Source: Heliopora coerulea | Taxonomy: Eukaryota > Cnidaria > Anthozoa > Scleralcyonacea > Helioporidae | Reading direction: 5' to 3' | DNA length: 64,000 nucleotides | NCBI GenBank assembly: GCA_030142905.1 | Contig: JASJOG010000238.1 | Coordinates: 1 to 64,000 of the forward strand | The notes under the pieces: generated by a model | Told to the model about the DNA's origin: nothing | Databases searched by the model: none | What the model saw: only the letters and a program-made list of their open reading frames with translations | Translations under genes and position numbers: made by a program | Part shown: positions 49,459 to 59,515 of the stretch, piece by piece | Layout: each line of letters begins with the position of its first letter | Position numbering within the stretch: position 1 is the first letter of the stretch

Positions 49459-49460
49459 GG
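48777..49460 (+). mobile_element. LINE 3' fragment with (AAAT)n tail
   Basis: The reading frame shows K-L-Q-K-R-A-A, a TGA where Arg is expected, then V-I-T-G and a 101-codon stretch (48837-49142) ending A-V-F-W-N-D-L-P-T-E-I-V. This is the C-terminus of CR1/jockey-type ORF2. About 300 bp of 3' UTR follow, ending in a tetranucleotide (AAAT)n tail at 49428-49459. 5'-truncated and dead. Confidence 0.75.
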
Positions 49461-50610
49461 GCAAAAGATTAGCTTCTAAATTATTGTTATAATATTTTAA
49501 ATACAGTGCATCGAAATGTTATTATTATATGGTTTATATCTTGATCTTCTTGAATGGTTGGGTGATTCCCACTTCAATTGCAGTTAACCGCTTACAAATA
49601 ATCACAAGTATCATGCACAGGTTAAACTGGCGAAGAAAATTTTCTGCGAAGAAACCTTTCATTAAACATGGAGATAACTCTTTTAAGGCAGGAGCTCTCC
49701 CCTTGACGAGAAAAATAATCTGGCGCTGGCCAGAGTAAAATAATAGAAGTCTTGGGCGCCGGGAGAGAGTTAAAAAGTCATTTTTTGTGAGAACAGTACA
49801 AAACAGTCCGTTTTTTTAAAGGAGAATTACTTATCTTTTCTAATAAACACAATTGCGAAGAGTGAGTGAGAGTTTAAGGTTCATGCACACGATGAGACTC
49901 CCGCATAATAGTATTCACCAAGGTGTATGCGATTATCTCTCAACCACACCATTGTCGCTCATATGTTCGTATATGTTGCAGTCCGTCCTGAAGAGTCTTG
50001 TGACTAAATCGTATGCATCAAAATGAACAATCGTAAGTGACAATCGAACGGCGTGACCAGGTTTTAAGGTAACCAATGACATGCTTTTTGAATTAATTAA
50101 TTGATTAATTTGTGTTTTGCCAAGTCTTAAAAAGGAAGGAAATCTAAGCTATATATGAATAAAGAATAAAAATGCTTAAAAAATGTAACTAATATAAAAC
50201 GTTAAGTAATTAAATTAAATTAAATGACAAATATGGTTATGATAATGATTCCACAAAGAGGGCATGCTATAAGGTGACATTTTCATGCATCAGAATACCT
50301 GACGAAAAACAAAATGAAAATAAATCGAGGTCCTTTAACGAAGGGGAGAAAAATCAACTGAATCTTCTGTAAAATACTAATGATAACGGTAATAGACTGA
50401 GGGCATACTGACATCCCGAACCACATTCTTGCTTAAAACTAAAAGTGTGACCCCAACCCACCCCAACTCTGCTTTGACTGCGCCACTGAAAGTGAACAAA
50501 GCACTATAACATTAGCCATTCATCTGTACGAATTAGAGGTAAGAAAGAGTAATTTCTTATACCCTATCAAAGTATGATTTATATTGTATATTGCATATGT
50601 ATATACATAT
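49461..50610. other. Intergenic, nothing recognised
   Basis: AT-rich sequence with short open stretches only. About 50590-50620 is a (TATACA)-like run. Confidence 0.4.
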
Positions 50611-50615
50611 ACATA

Positions 50616-51060
50616 CGAAGAAACAACCCACGGTCAACTGCAAAAACCGAGACGCATGCCCACTGGCTGGAAAGTGCTTGATAAAAAGCGTAGTCTACCG
50701 AGCTGATGTGACGACGACCGACAACAACGAGAAAGAGTTACATTGGAGTAACAGCTAATGATTCAAACAAAGATACAGAAACCACCTGAGATCTTTCCAA
50801 CACATCAAATATGGAAATAACACCGAACTGTCCAAGCATATCTGGAGACTAAAGGAAAACAACCGGAAGTTCAACATTAGCTGGTCGATCGTCAAACTAG
50901 TCGCGGCATATAAGACGGGATCTAGGCGATGCAATTTGTCCCTTGAAGAAAAGCTCCTAATGAGGAAAGGAAAACATTATAACTTATTAAACAGGCGAAC
51001 CGAACTTTTCTCAAGGTGCCGCCATATAACGAAACACCTTATCAATTAACGTCACAACCT
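50616..51060 (+). pseudogene. Penelope-like GIY-YIG endonuclease remnant
   Basis: Across two frames the translation reads CPLAGKC, then KSVVYRADVTT, then YIGVTAND, and after a one-base shift FKQRYRNHLRSF, TELSKHIWRLK, ISWSI, RRCNL, EEKLLM and NLLNRRTEL. This matches the C-terminal GIY-YIG endonuclease plus upstream cysteine cluster of Penelope-like elements, in plus orientation. Frameshifts and stops make it dead. It is a different lineage from the element at 55.7-58.8 kb. Confidence 0.65.
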
Positions 51061-51093
51061 ATGTAAATAAGAATAGTTGAACCGAATCTGTCA

Positions 51094-51136
51094 GTTGCCT
51101 GATGATCGTGTACCGCGTGAAACTCTGAGTAGCGAC
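51094..51136 (+). ncRNA. Hammerhead-like motif downstream of the Penelope remnant
   Basis: The conserved core CTGATGA (51099-51105) and GAAA are present. Outer arms GTTGC and GCGAC can pair (five pairs including one G-U). ACTC and GAGT can form a short stem III. Stem II (tcgtgtaccgcgt) is imperfect, so activity is doubtful. The position after a Penelope endonuclease fits its terminal repeat. Confidence 0.45.
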
Positions 51137-51494
51137 AGCATTTTACTCTAAAATAAATAATATATTACGCTCTACGCATGGTATTGAGCGCATTCTGTGT
51201 GACATTTGTGTAGCATACTCTTCTTGGTATATATATATATAGATAGATAACAGAGATTTTATTAAAAATCGTACGAAGAGAGTGCTCAATACCAGAGTAG
51301 AGAGATTAACAATAGCACGACTACCTTACTCGTATTAAAATTCGCGCAGTACTAGAATTCGCGCACGCATAGTTGCGCGAATTTTAGTACTGCGCGAAAT
51401 ATAATCCGCGCGAAAAGCAGAGTGGTGTAACATGAGACAAAATCATTTGGTTTATTTATGCAAACACATATGATATACGTTTTAAAGTACAACA

Positions 51495-52226
51495 TCAAAA
51501 ATCAAAAATGTCTTCTTCTTCATCATCCTGAGCAATTTCTGTCGGAATATTTTCAGGCTCCACGTAATATTCCACCAGGAATGCCTGCATTTTGCTGTAA
51601 ATTTCCAAACTCGCGTTGTTTTGCATGATCGTTAAGGTAATGGGAATCTCCAAGCCCCCTTGAGGTAAGGGAGATCGTCGAAATTTAATGTCACGAACTG
51701 TTGCTTTCATATTGCCCCCATATTCGAAAAAGAACTTTGAAAATCGAGAAATCTCTCGAGGCAAATGGCCAACCAGCGACATTGGTTCAATCCTGCCTCT
51801 GATCCTAGTGAACAGACCAATGGCATATGGGTCAAATATGTTGCCCGAAAGTGGCTTCACTACCAAGTTCTGGTTGATTCTTGCAGCCCAGATTTTTCTG
51901 TATTCATGAAAGCCGCGTGATGCGCAAGCCAGAGAAAATGATGTCCCCTCGGGATTCCGTTTCACTGAATCAGATTTGTCGGTGTCTGAATTGTTGGTTT
52001 CTCCTGTGACAATTTCTTGAATGAAGCAAACAGATGCATACGTTTCTTTGTCGTCACAGTGTTTACATAAAGCAACACTCGAACCACTTTTCCATCCAGG
52101 ATATTCTTCAGAGGCCGGGACTGAACACTTGACTCCAAGGTTACAAACGAATGACTTGCATTTTAGACAAGTGTATTTTGTCAAATTATTGCACACGACG
52201 CAAATGCCTTCCATTTTCCTACACAA
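51495..52226 (-). CDS. Zinc-binding HIRAN-domain protein carried by the pogo-like element
   Basis: An uninterrupted 243-residue frame, possibly starting at Met5 instead of Met1. The N-terminus has a cysteine cluster (C9, C12, C20, C23, C28, C34, then C54 and C57), probably a treble-clef or RING/MYND-like zinc module. Residues about 105-200 look like a HIRAN domain: FHEYRKIW, a central N-I-F-D-P-Y-A-I segment matching the N-x-x-D-x-x-A-V core, and V-G-H-L-P-R-E-I-S-R. The C-terminus is acidic (DDEEEDIFDF). HIRAN domains in HLTF/Rad5 recognise DNA ends, so binding to transposon ends or repair intermediates is plausible but is inference. It is divergent from the transposase and between the element's TIRs, which suggests an accessory transposon gene. 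It is intact while the transposase is broken. Confidence 0.75.
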   Translation of the reverse strand: MCRKMEGICVVCNNLTKYTCLKCKSFVCNLGVKCSVPASEEYPGWKSGSSVALCKHCDDKETYASVCFIQEIVTGETNNSDTDKSDSVKRNPEGTSFSLACASRGFHEYRKIWAARINQNLVVKPLSGNIFDPYAIGLFTRIRGRIEPMSLVGHLPREISRFSKFFFEYGGNMKATVRDIKFRRSPLPQGGLEIPITLTIMQNNASLEIYSKMQAFLVEYYVEPENIPTEIAQDDEEEDIFDF

Positions 52227-52342
52227 TAGTCAATGATCAGTCGCGTTCGCCCAAGGTGTTGCATATGACGCGTAGCAAACACGAGAAATATTTCCGTTTT
52301 ATGCTCAACCTCATCCAAGCTGTGCGAACGTAGAGAAACAGC
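52227..52342. promoter_or_regulatory. Divergent intergenic spacer of the pogo-like element
   Basis: Only about 115 bp separate the two divergent start codons, so any promoters must be shared or overlapping. No clear TATA box or other motif was identified. Confidence 0.35.
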
Positions 52343-53718
52343 GTGTGTTGGAAATCAACGTTCATGGCTCTGTTAAAGTATTTCAAAAAGGTTTCCCAAC
52401 ACGATATTTCTGTTGCATCATCTAGCGGTAACCTAAATGCAGCTGAAGAAAATGCAGTAAAACACCAATTGTTTTTGGACACTCCAGAACCAAAAAAGAA
52501 GAGGGGCAAATATGGAGAATATGATGCTTTTCAACGAGCAGAAATTGCAAAATGGGGACTTACGCATGGAATACGACCGACGGCAAGAAAATATTCTGTA
52601 CCGGAGTCCACTGTTCGTGGATTGATCAAATCTTATAATAAGGAAAGAACCGAGAACAGAGAACTCGACCAATTGCCAAGGAAGCATCGTGGAGCAAAAA
52701 CTTTGTTACCCGAGAACATCGATGAGAAAGTTATCTCAATGATCAAAAGCATGAGAGCGGCGGGATGTGTTGTCAATTACAACATTGCTATTTCCATAGC
52801 GAAAGGAATCGTACTGGCTACTCAATTTTCCGAAGAATGGGTTTCAGTAAACGCAGAGGAACAACTGCAAAACAACCCATATCATCTGGCTATTTGAAAG
52901 AAATTCGATTCACGTTTTGTCGGTCTATTAAAGAAGTGGTGAGTGCTTATGACGTGGTCGACGATCTGATCACAAACATCGACCAGACTCCTTTGCCGTT
53001 TGTCCTCATCAGCAAATACACAATGGACAAAACTAACGAGAAGTTTGTACCGATAAGTGATAGCGCTGATTATCGCCAAATTACTGGAACATTCTCAGTC
53101 ACCGCGTCGGGCAAATTTTTGCCAATTCAACTAATCTACCAGGGGAAAACAGATCGGTGCCATCCTAAATTCAACTTTCCAAAAGAATTCCACATTACCC
53201 ACACGGAAAATCATTGGTCAAATGAGAAGAAAGCAATAGAATTGATCAATCATGTTCTTATCCCCTATGTAAAGCAAACAAGAGAAGAGCTTGGTTTTCG
53301 CACCACAAAAGAATGGGTTTTGGTCGCGGATGTTTTTAAAGCACATTGGACGGATGCAGTAAAAAAGATAATTTCCGACAATAACGGCACGATGGTACCT
53401 GTTCCCAACAACATGACATCATACCTGCAACCCCTTGATTTAACGGTCAATCGCTCTTGCAAAGCTTTCCTACGAAACCAGGCGCAAAAATGGTACTCAG
53501 AGCAAGTCCAAGTCCAAATCATGAATGGTATTCAGCCCCATAAAGTGTGTGTTGACTTGCGAATAAGTGTCCTCAAACCACTTCACGCAAAATAGATAGT
53601 GCAGTTCTACGACTACATGCGATCTAACAAGGATATCGTTCTCAAAGGTTGGCGACGATCAGGTGTGAGCGCCGCATTGGAGGAGCCACAACGAAAAGAG
53701 GATCCTTTTGAACTCTAA
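52343..53718 (+). pseudogene. pogo/Tigger-like DDE transposase, broken
   Basis: The N-terminal helix-turn-helix (about residues 50-105: KKRGKYGEYDAF, then RPTARKYSVPESTVR) is followed by the DDE superfamily-1 catalytic region. The first Asp is in N-I-D-Q-T-P-L, the second in V-L-V-A-D-V-F-K-A-H, and the third in S-Y-L-Q-P-L-D-L-T-V-N. A frameshift lies around 52815-52850, so the frame beginning at 52343 gives way to another that runs to 53595. A TAG at 53593-53595 interrupts it again. The same frame resumes as VQFYDYM and ends naturally at 53718 with a DPFEL tail. The element cannot make active transposase from this copy. Confidence 0.8.
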
Positions 53719-54418
53719 AATGTTGTGAAGAATTAAGTTTTTAGCAAATGAGAATTCTTCATTAAGATTTTTAGTATTTGTTGGTATTCTGAATTCATGC
53801 TTTATTATTATCATGGATTTTTGCTTACATTGTATACTTTTGACAATAATTTTTTTAATTGAGACAAGCCAAATCGCTTTTTGATCAAATTTAGACAAGT
53901 TTTATTTGTTAATAAAAAATAATCTTGATAAATGCGTAAATTGCTTCTATTAATCTGACCTAAAAGAACGAACAAAAAAATTCTTACGAATTTAAAGCTG
54001 CGCGAATTTAAAGCTGCGCGAATAAGTCCTCAACAGGGTGCGCGAAATTAAATCGCGCGAATTTAAAGCTGAGCGAAAATGAGTACCACGCGAATTTTAA
54101 TACAAGTAAGGTAAGTAAACTTTGGTTACTTCATAAAGATTTACTACAAATTTGTTTCGTATGGCGAGCTGGGCCTGCCACACTCCTCAAGTAGTGATTG
54201 CGTGTGATATAGTTGCTTAGGAGACTTGATAGTGTCTGTAGAGGTTACGTCATGCAATAAAAATGCGGGGTGAATTAACAAATATTACAGAGTATATATA
54301 TACATATATACAAAACTTCAAAAAAACTAGCTAACACCAAGAACTTGAAAACAATATAAACCACTAAGAAAAGGAACTTATGCTGAGTGGTTTATACATA
54401 TATACATATATATATATA

Positions 54419-54464
54419 ACTACAGACGGAACCGTTTCGGCCTATTGGGCCTCATCAGTGTAGT
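54419..54464 (-). ncRNA. Hammerhead ribozyme (self-cleaving RNA motif)
   Basis: Minus-strand reading: ACTACA, CTGATGA, stem II GGCC-CAATA-GGCC, GAAA, stem III CGG-TT-CCG, TC, then TGTAGT. Stem I pairs perfectly (ACUACA with UGUAGU). Stem II is four perfect pairs including the preferred G10.1-C11.1. Stem III is short with a two-base loop, closed by A15.1-U16.1. The cleavage site would follow C17. All conserved core nucleotides are present. Minimal hammerheads with very short stem III are known from Penelope-like retroelements and animal retrozymes. Confidence 0.85.
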
Positions 54465-54613
54465 GCTGATGAGCAGGATGGAGAAGCCTACATTATATAG
54501 GCAACTCAAATGTGCCACACATGTGGTACATCTAAGCCATGCCAGAGCGCTCTAACTAGAGACTAGTAAGCCTGCGTACATATATACATTTCCTTCATCA
54601 GAATTGTTGACTT

Positions 54614-54835
<222 letters not shown>

Positions 54836-54943
54836 GACGGCAAGTATGATGTTAATTAGAGACCTGGTTCGTAATATTGATATGCCTCTTTCGTACTTGA
54901 AAGCTGATCATACCTGTAATGTGATATTGTGTATAAGTAAATT
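54836..54943 (-). repeat. 5' extension of SINE-like copy 1 (inverted relative to 55090-55208)
   Basis: About 108 bp containing 'cgaaagaggcatatcaata' in minus orientation. The same sequence occurs on plus at 55090-55208, so copies 1 and 3 form a large inverted repeat. Confidence 0.75.
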
Positions 54944-55062
54944 ATATAGTCTAGTGGTAAAACAACCCTACCGGCAATCGGGAGACACGGGTTTGATTCC
55001 CGTTGGGGAACTTAGAAATTTTCTGAGATAGAGCTTGAGAACAAACTTTTCATTATATATAT
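54944..55062 (+). mobile_element. tRNA-derived SINE-like unit, copy 2
   Basis: Box A tagtctagtgg (54947-54957). Box B has one mismatch, ggtttgattcc (54990-55000). The tail is the same, with 'agaaattttctga' and 'gcttgagaacaaa'. The 5' extension is absent in this orientation. Confidence 0.7.
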
Positions 55063-55089
55063 CCAAGCTTACAAAACATCAACACTTAG

Positions 55090-55330
55090 TAAGATCAAAT
55101 TTACTTATACACAACATCATATTACAGGTATGTTCAGCTTTCAAATACGAAAGAGGCATATCAATATTACGAACCAGGTCTGTAATCAACATCCTACTTG
55201 CCGTCTGAGACCGTATAGTATAGTGGTAAAGCAACCGTACCGGCAATCGGGAGAGACGGGTTCGATTCCCGTTGGGGAACTCAGAAATTTTCTGAGATAA
55301 AGCTTGAGAACAAAGTTTTCATCATATATA
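55090..55330 (+). mobile_element. tRNA-derived SINE-like unit, copy 3 with 5' extension
   Basis: Extension 55090-55208, then a tRNA-like head with box A tagtatagtgg (55216-55226) and exact box B ggttcgattcc (55259-55269), then the palindromic tail to about 55330. The head-to-head spacing to copy 2 is 269 bp, which suggests a tandem dimer. Confidence 0.75.
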
Positions 55331-55375
55331 TCCAAGCTTACAAAACATCTACACTTAGTAAGACGAAATTTACTT

Positions 55376-55530
55376 ACGGTCTACTGGGCCTCATCAGTGG
55401 AGTGTTGACGAACAGGATGGAGAAGCCTATATTATATAGGCAACTCAAATGTCCCACACATGTGGTACATCTAACCCATGCCAGAGTGCTCTAACTAGAG
55501 ACTAGTGAGCGTGCGCAAATTCGCTGGCGA
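55376..55530 (-). repeat. Second copy of the hammerhead-bearing repeat, ribozyme broken
   Basis: Homologous to 54419-54575 ('aagcctatattatataggcaa' region, 'tggtacatctaa', 'tctaactagagactagt'). CTGATGAG and part of stem II survive, but the GAAA half is gone, so this hammerhead is inactive. Confidence 0.7.
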
Positions 55531-55584
55531 CATGACTCATCCTGTAGAGTGCTCGATATGAACCAAAAGGCCATAGAGCGATAT

Positions 55585-55590
<6 letters not shown>

Positions 55591-55631
<41 letters not shown>

Positions 55632-55690
55632 TTGAATACTTGTAATCCAGTAATACTTGTAATCCAGGCATATATATATATATATATATG
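55591..55690. repeat. (TA)n tracts
   Basis: Two TA runs (55591-55628 and about 55671-55689) flank a short duplicated 'acttgtaatccag' sequence at the 3' end of the Penelope-like element. Confidence 0.9.
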
Positions 55691-55776
55691 AGTGTGTCTG
55701 ATACACCATGTCTGGATGATAGTTGAATAAAAGAGAAAATAAACTTCTTCAGACATAAAGACCTTTATTCAAAGTC

Positions 55777-55814
55777 CTCCAAACGTTTCGCCTTTCACGG
55801 CTTCCTCAGTGGAG
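55777..55814 (-). ncRNA. Hammerhead-like motif in 3' pseudo-LTR
   Basis: Minus: CTCCA, CTGAGGA, AGCC-GTGAAA-GGC, GAAA, CGTT, TGGAG. Stem I pairs perfectly (five bp). The core differs from CTGATGA only at variable position 7. Stem III is reduced to ACGU, which is self-complementary, as in dimer-acting Penelope hammerheads. Confidence 0.55.
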
Positions 55815-55888
55815 TGAGTTAAAAACAATATTTAGATCCTATAAATACATGCATATCTAAAATTTCCATAATAAAAGAACTTACATGA

Positions 55889-56359
55889 CTAAAATTTACA
55901 TAAAAATGCCAATAACACTCTAGTACCTAAAGTTAACCTAAAAAAATAGTAATAATAAAAATCTATATGCAAATAGTTCTTCCTATACAACCATTCATAG
56001 TATTTCTTTATTTCTAATGCCTCAATGCATTTGCGTTCACCATGATTTTTAATGTTTCTGTGTAAAATCTTCCAACTAAAATTCGACATGTCCTTATCTA
56101 CACTAATCTGGTGGGATTTCAAGTGTTTAAAAACCGTTTGTTTCTTCATTGTTAAATGTTCTTTTATCCTAGTTCCTATTGTTCTAGATGTCTCTCCAAT
56201 GTACACAGTTCCATATATTGAGAACGTAATTTGGTAAACAACGTTTTTAAGAAAACATTGGTTGGGTCTTGTAGCTGATTTACAAGTCTCGCAGTTGTCT
56301 GGGCAGTTAAGTCTCTCTCTCGTGGGGGCGAAAACTTGCGATGATGGTCTGCCGGTCAT
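55889..56359 (-). pseudogene. Penelope-like GIY-YIG endonuclease region
   Basis: A 156-codon stretch from a Met. It contains an upstream cysteine cluster (CPDNCETCK), then the GIY-YIG core V-V-Y-Q-I-T ... V-Y-I-G-E-T-S-R-T and R-I-K-E-H. This is the endonuclease that nicks target DNA in EN-plus Penelope elements. It is in the same frame as the linker above it but separated by one TAA at about 56366-56368, so it is probably not an independent gene. An identical copy is inverted at 58971-59441. Confidence 0.8.
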
Positions 56360-56368
56360 GAAAAGAAC

Positions 56369-56719
56369 TTAAATTTGATCTATACTCAATCTGTGAATCA
56401 CACTGCAAGCACGTCGTTTGAAATCCTCATTAATGAATGGGAGCTTCAAGTAAACAAAATTTTGATTTTGTTCAGTGTCATCTTTCCGCGGTGTATTAAT
56501 GTTCCGCAGTATGTATCTTATAACTGCTTTGGCGAATTTTCCAGGATACCCGTTGTTAACGAACAATTCTACAATTACATCCAGCGATTTCTTCTGTGAA
56601 GCAGAGTCAGTCGAACATCTGATAGCTCTTTTGGCTTCACCAATAAAGACAGATCGTTTGGAAGCGATAGAAGCGTGGCTGTCCCAAGGGGTAATGCAGC
56701 GACTGTGAGCGGGTTTCAT
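56369..56719 (-). pseudogene. Penelope-like RT-to-endonuclease linker
   Basis: 117 codons open in a different frame from the reverse transcriptase just above it, so a frameshift lies near 56716. It contains P-x-D-S-H-A-S-I-A-S-K-R-S-V, as found between thumb and endonuclease in Penelope-like proteins. Confidence 0.7.
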
Positions 56720-57463
56720 ATAAAGGGAGGTAGAAAATCTTTATTCTCCAAATTAAATGTGACCATGGTATCAAGAAAAGGTAACTGGTTGTCAACTGGA
56801 TGTTCAATGGTGAATTTGATTGCATCATTCAAATTATTAACCGTATTCAACAGGTCGTCGCTTAGGAATTCTCGAGACAACAAGAAAACGAAACAGTCGT
56901 CAATATATCGTTTAAGACGTGCGCTACCAGCGGACTTTTCAATAATTAGGGCATCGAGCTCATTCATATAGATGATCGCCAGTGTCGGAGCCAAATTATT
57001 TCCCATTGCCAGACCCGATTGTTGTTTATAACCTCTATCTCCCATTAGAACACTATCACTTGCTAAACACAGACGAACAAGTGTTTCAAAGTCCTCATCG
57101 CTTAGGGCTGAAAGTCCACAGTCACTTTTGTATTTGGAAAAGAATCGTTTGGCGACGATAAATATACCAGGCGTTTTAGCATTTATATCTTCTAAAGGAA
57201 TTGATCCGTACAAATTACAAACGTCAAGGCTGCAAAATTCATTAACAGATTCACCGTCTATTTCAGAGAGAAAATCGATAAAATCTTGCGTATTTCGAAG
57301 ATGCACTGTTACGTGACAGAGGAGGGCATTTAAGGACTTGGCTAAATACTTTGATAATAGTGTGTCTGGTGTGTCTATTGCAGCATGAATAGGTCTACCT
57401 TTGAGGGGACCTTCCTTATGATCCTTAGGTAAGCAGTACACAGAACACGGAAGTGGCTCGCTT
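56716..57463 (-). pseudogene. Penelope-like reverse transcriptase region
   Basis: Hallmarks in order: Y-C-L-P-K-D-H-K, S-L-D-V-C-N-L-Y-G-S-I-P, Q-Q-S-G-L-A-M-G-N-N-L-A-P, and the catalytic R-Y-I-D-D-C-F. The Y-I-D-D box and telomerase-like motif spacing are Penelope features. A TGA near 57463 separates it from the N-terminal part, and a frameshift near 56716 separates it from the linker. Confidence 0.85.
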
Positions 57464-58500
57464 CAAATAGTCGCTTTTAGAGCATCATATAACTTGGGGT
57501 GACTGGACTTGTACTTATTAACAACTTTATTCTGCTTACCGTTAAAGTGGATTTCTTCTGTTCGTGGAAGATTGAATTTATTTAATGCTTTATAATTGCC
57601 AGTATCCACAGTAGATTTGCTTACCATATCATGATACCTTGTGGAGTAAAGTGCAACGAGCTATTTAGACTTGTCTGTTGGGGTAATAGCGATATTCTTG
57701 GAAGGTACTTTGTAGGGCAGTTTCTTTCTTTTAAGTATTGAGCCGCCTAATTCTTCGCATTGATCAATGACCCAAGAAATTCCTCCTTTGAATTCATTCA
57801 AAGCAGTCTCAGAGACATTTTGTCTTTTAAGTTGATCATCCAGGTTAGTGTAGTTTTGAGAAAGACTGTTGGTTGAAGTGACTGACGTTTCGACAGCCTT
57901 TAACCAACAGTCTTTCTCAAGACTACACTAACCTGGACGATCAACTTCCTCAAACATGTCACGATTCTCCCAGGTTCAAACCATTTACTTTATTAAGTTG
58001 ATCAGTTACCAACTGCAGACTAGCCTTGGATAGTAAACAAAGTTTAGTCAATTCTTTAGGATCAGCATTAACAAACGATGGACCCTTTTACAAGATGTTC
58101 ACAAGATCCACGTTTAGAGTTTCTGATGATAAGTTTTTGAAACCATGCGGCTTGCATTCAGATGTTTCCTCTCTACGATATAGACGAGTAAGCTGTCGCT
58201 GTAGCTTTTGTTGTTTGGTTTCCTCTAGCGAGATCTACAGTTTAGTTATTTGAGAGTATTCTTGATAATTTAATGGGAAAATATAACGATGAATTTTTTT
58301 TAAACGTTGATACTTGGTGTCGAGAGCCAATTGTAGCCATTGTCTGCTCTGCTTAAGCGCTAGATCTATGGCTAAACGTGAATTGGTGGTATGAGCGAGG
58401 ACGTTGGGAGTTCGGAGACCATTTGGTATAACTTTTAAAGATTTGCACGTACGAAGGAAAGAGATATTGCTTAGGTGCCAAAACCATTTTGGTGGTAATG
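57464..58500 (-). pseudogene. Penelope-like N-terminal coding region, decayed
   Basis: Frame fragments near 58300-58480 read C-K-S-L-K-V-I-P-N-G-L, then A-I-D-L-A-L-K-Q-S and Y-Q-R-L-K-K-I, the usual N-terminal region. Stops and frameshifts throughout, and a fold-back insertion at 57831-57945. Confidence 0.6.
57831..57945. repeat. Fold-back element inserted in the Penelope-like element
   Basis: Near-perfect 44-bp arms (57831-57874 and 57902-57945) around a 27-base loop containing 'gactgacgtttcgacagcc'. Same family as 1392-1494. Confidence 0.85.
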
Positions 58501-58594
58501 AGGTATGATGAATGTGTCTGATACGCCATGTCTGGATGATAGTTGAATAAAAGAGAAAATAAACTTCTTAACATAAAAACCTTTATTCAAGGTC

Positions 58595-58632
58595 CACCAA
58601 ACATTTCGCCTTTCACGGCCTCTTCAGTGGAG
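58595..58632 (-). ncRNA. Degenerate hammerhead-like motif in 5' pseudo-LTR
   Basis: Same layout as 55777-55814: CTCCA, CTGAAGA, GGCC-GTGAAA-GGC, GAAA, TGTT, TGGTG. The stem I pairing is weakened and the ACGU of stem III has become AUGU. Confidence 0.4.
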
Positions 58633-58970
58633 TGAGTTAAAAACAATATTTAGATCCTATAAATACATGCATATCTAAAATTTCCATAATAAAAGAACTC
58701 ATATGACTAAAACTTACATAAAAATACCAATAACATTCTAGTACCTAAAGTTAACCAAAAAAAAAAATAGTAATAATAAAAATCTATATGCAAATGTTTC
58801 TTCCTATACAACCATTCATAACATTATCATAACATACACCGTGGAAAGATGACACTGAACAAAATCAAAATTTTGTTTACTTGAAGCTCCCATTCATTAA
58901 TGAGGATTTCAAACGACGTGCTTGCAGTGTGATTCACAGATTGAGTATAGATCAAATTTAAGTTCTTTTC

Positions 58971-59441
58971 ATGACCGGCAGACCATCATCGCAAGTTTTC
59001 GCCCCCACGAGAGAGAGACTTAACTGCCCAGACAACTGCGAGACTTGTAAATCAGCTACAAGACCCAACCAATGTTTTCTTAAAAACGTTGTTTACCAAA
59101 TTACGTTCTCAATATATGGAACTGTGTACATTGGAGAGACATCTAGAACAATAGGAACTAGGATAAAAGAACATTTAACAATGAAGAAACAAACGGTTTT
59201 TAAACACTTGAAATCCCACCAGATTAGTGTAGATAAGGACATGTCGAATTTTAGTTGGAAGATTTTACACAGAAACATTAAAAATCATGGTGAACGCAAA
59301 TGCATTGAGGCATTAGAAATAAAGAAATACTATGAATGGTTGTATAGGAAGAACTATTTGCATATAGATTTTTATTATTACTATTTTTTTAGGTTAACTT
59401 TAGGTACTAGAGTGTTATTGGCATTTTTATGTAAATTTTAG
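58971..59441 (+). pseudogene. GIY-YIG endonuclease region, inverted copy
   Basis: Same protein as at 55889-56359, with no residue difference. It is a truncated element's remnant without a reverse transcriptase. Confidence 0.8.
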
Positions 59442-59515
59442 TCATGTAAGTTCTTTTATTATGGAAATTTTAGATATGCATGTATTTATAGGATCTAAAT
59501 ATTGTTTTTAACTCA

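Larger units (their letters stand above)
51324..54111. mobile_element. TA-flanked pogo-like DNA transposon with two genes
   Basis: Terminal inverted repeats start ccttactcgtattaaaa (left) and ccttacttgtattaaaa (right, reverse complement), matching at 26 of 29 positions. TA dinucleotides flank both (51322-51323 and 54112-54113), as in the Tc1/mariner/pogo superfamily. Both subterminal regions are packed with GCGCGAATTT / GCGCGAAA motifs (51334-51420 and 53989-54095). Inside are a divergent pair: an intact HIRAN-domain gene on minus and a broken transposase on plus, about 120 bp apart. Confidence 0.85.
55689..58823 (-). mobile_element. Penelope-like retroelement, GIY-YIG type, degraded
   Basis: Two direct repeats of about 310 bp (55689-56000 and 58506-58823; shared 'tgtctgata', 'catgtctggatgatagttga' and 'aaaacaatatttagatccta') act as the pseudo-LTRs. 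Between them, minus-strand frames encode in order an N-terminal region, a Penelope reverse transcriptase, a linker and a GIY-YIG endonuclease. These are broken by stops and at least one frameshift. Each terminal repeat carries a hammerhead-like motif. Confidence 0.88.
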
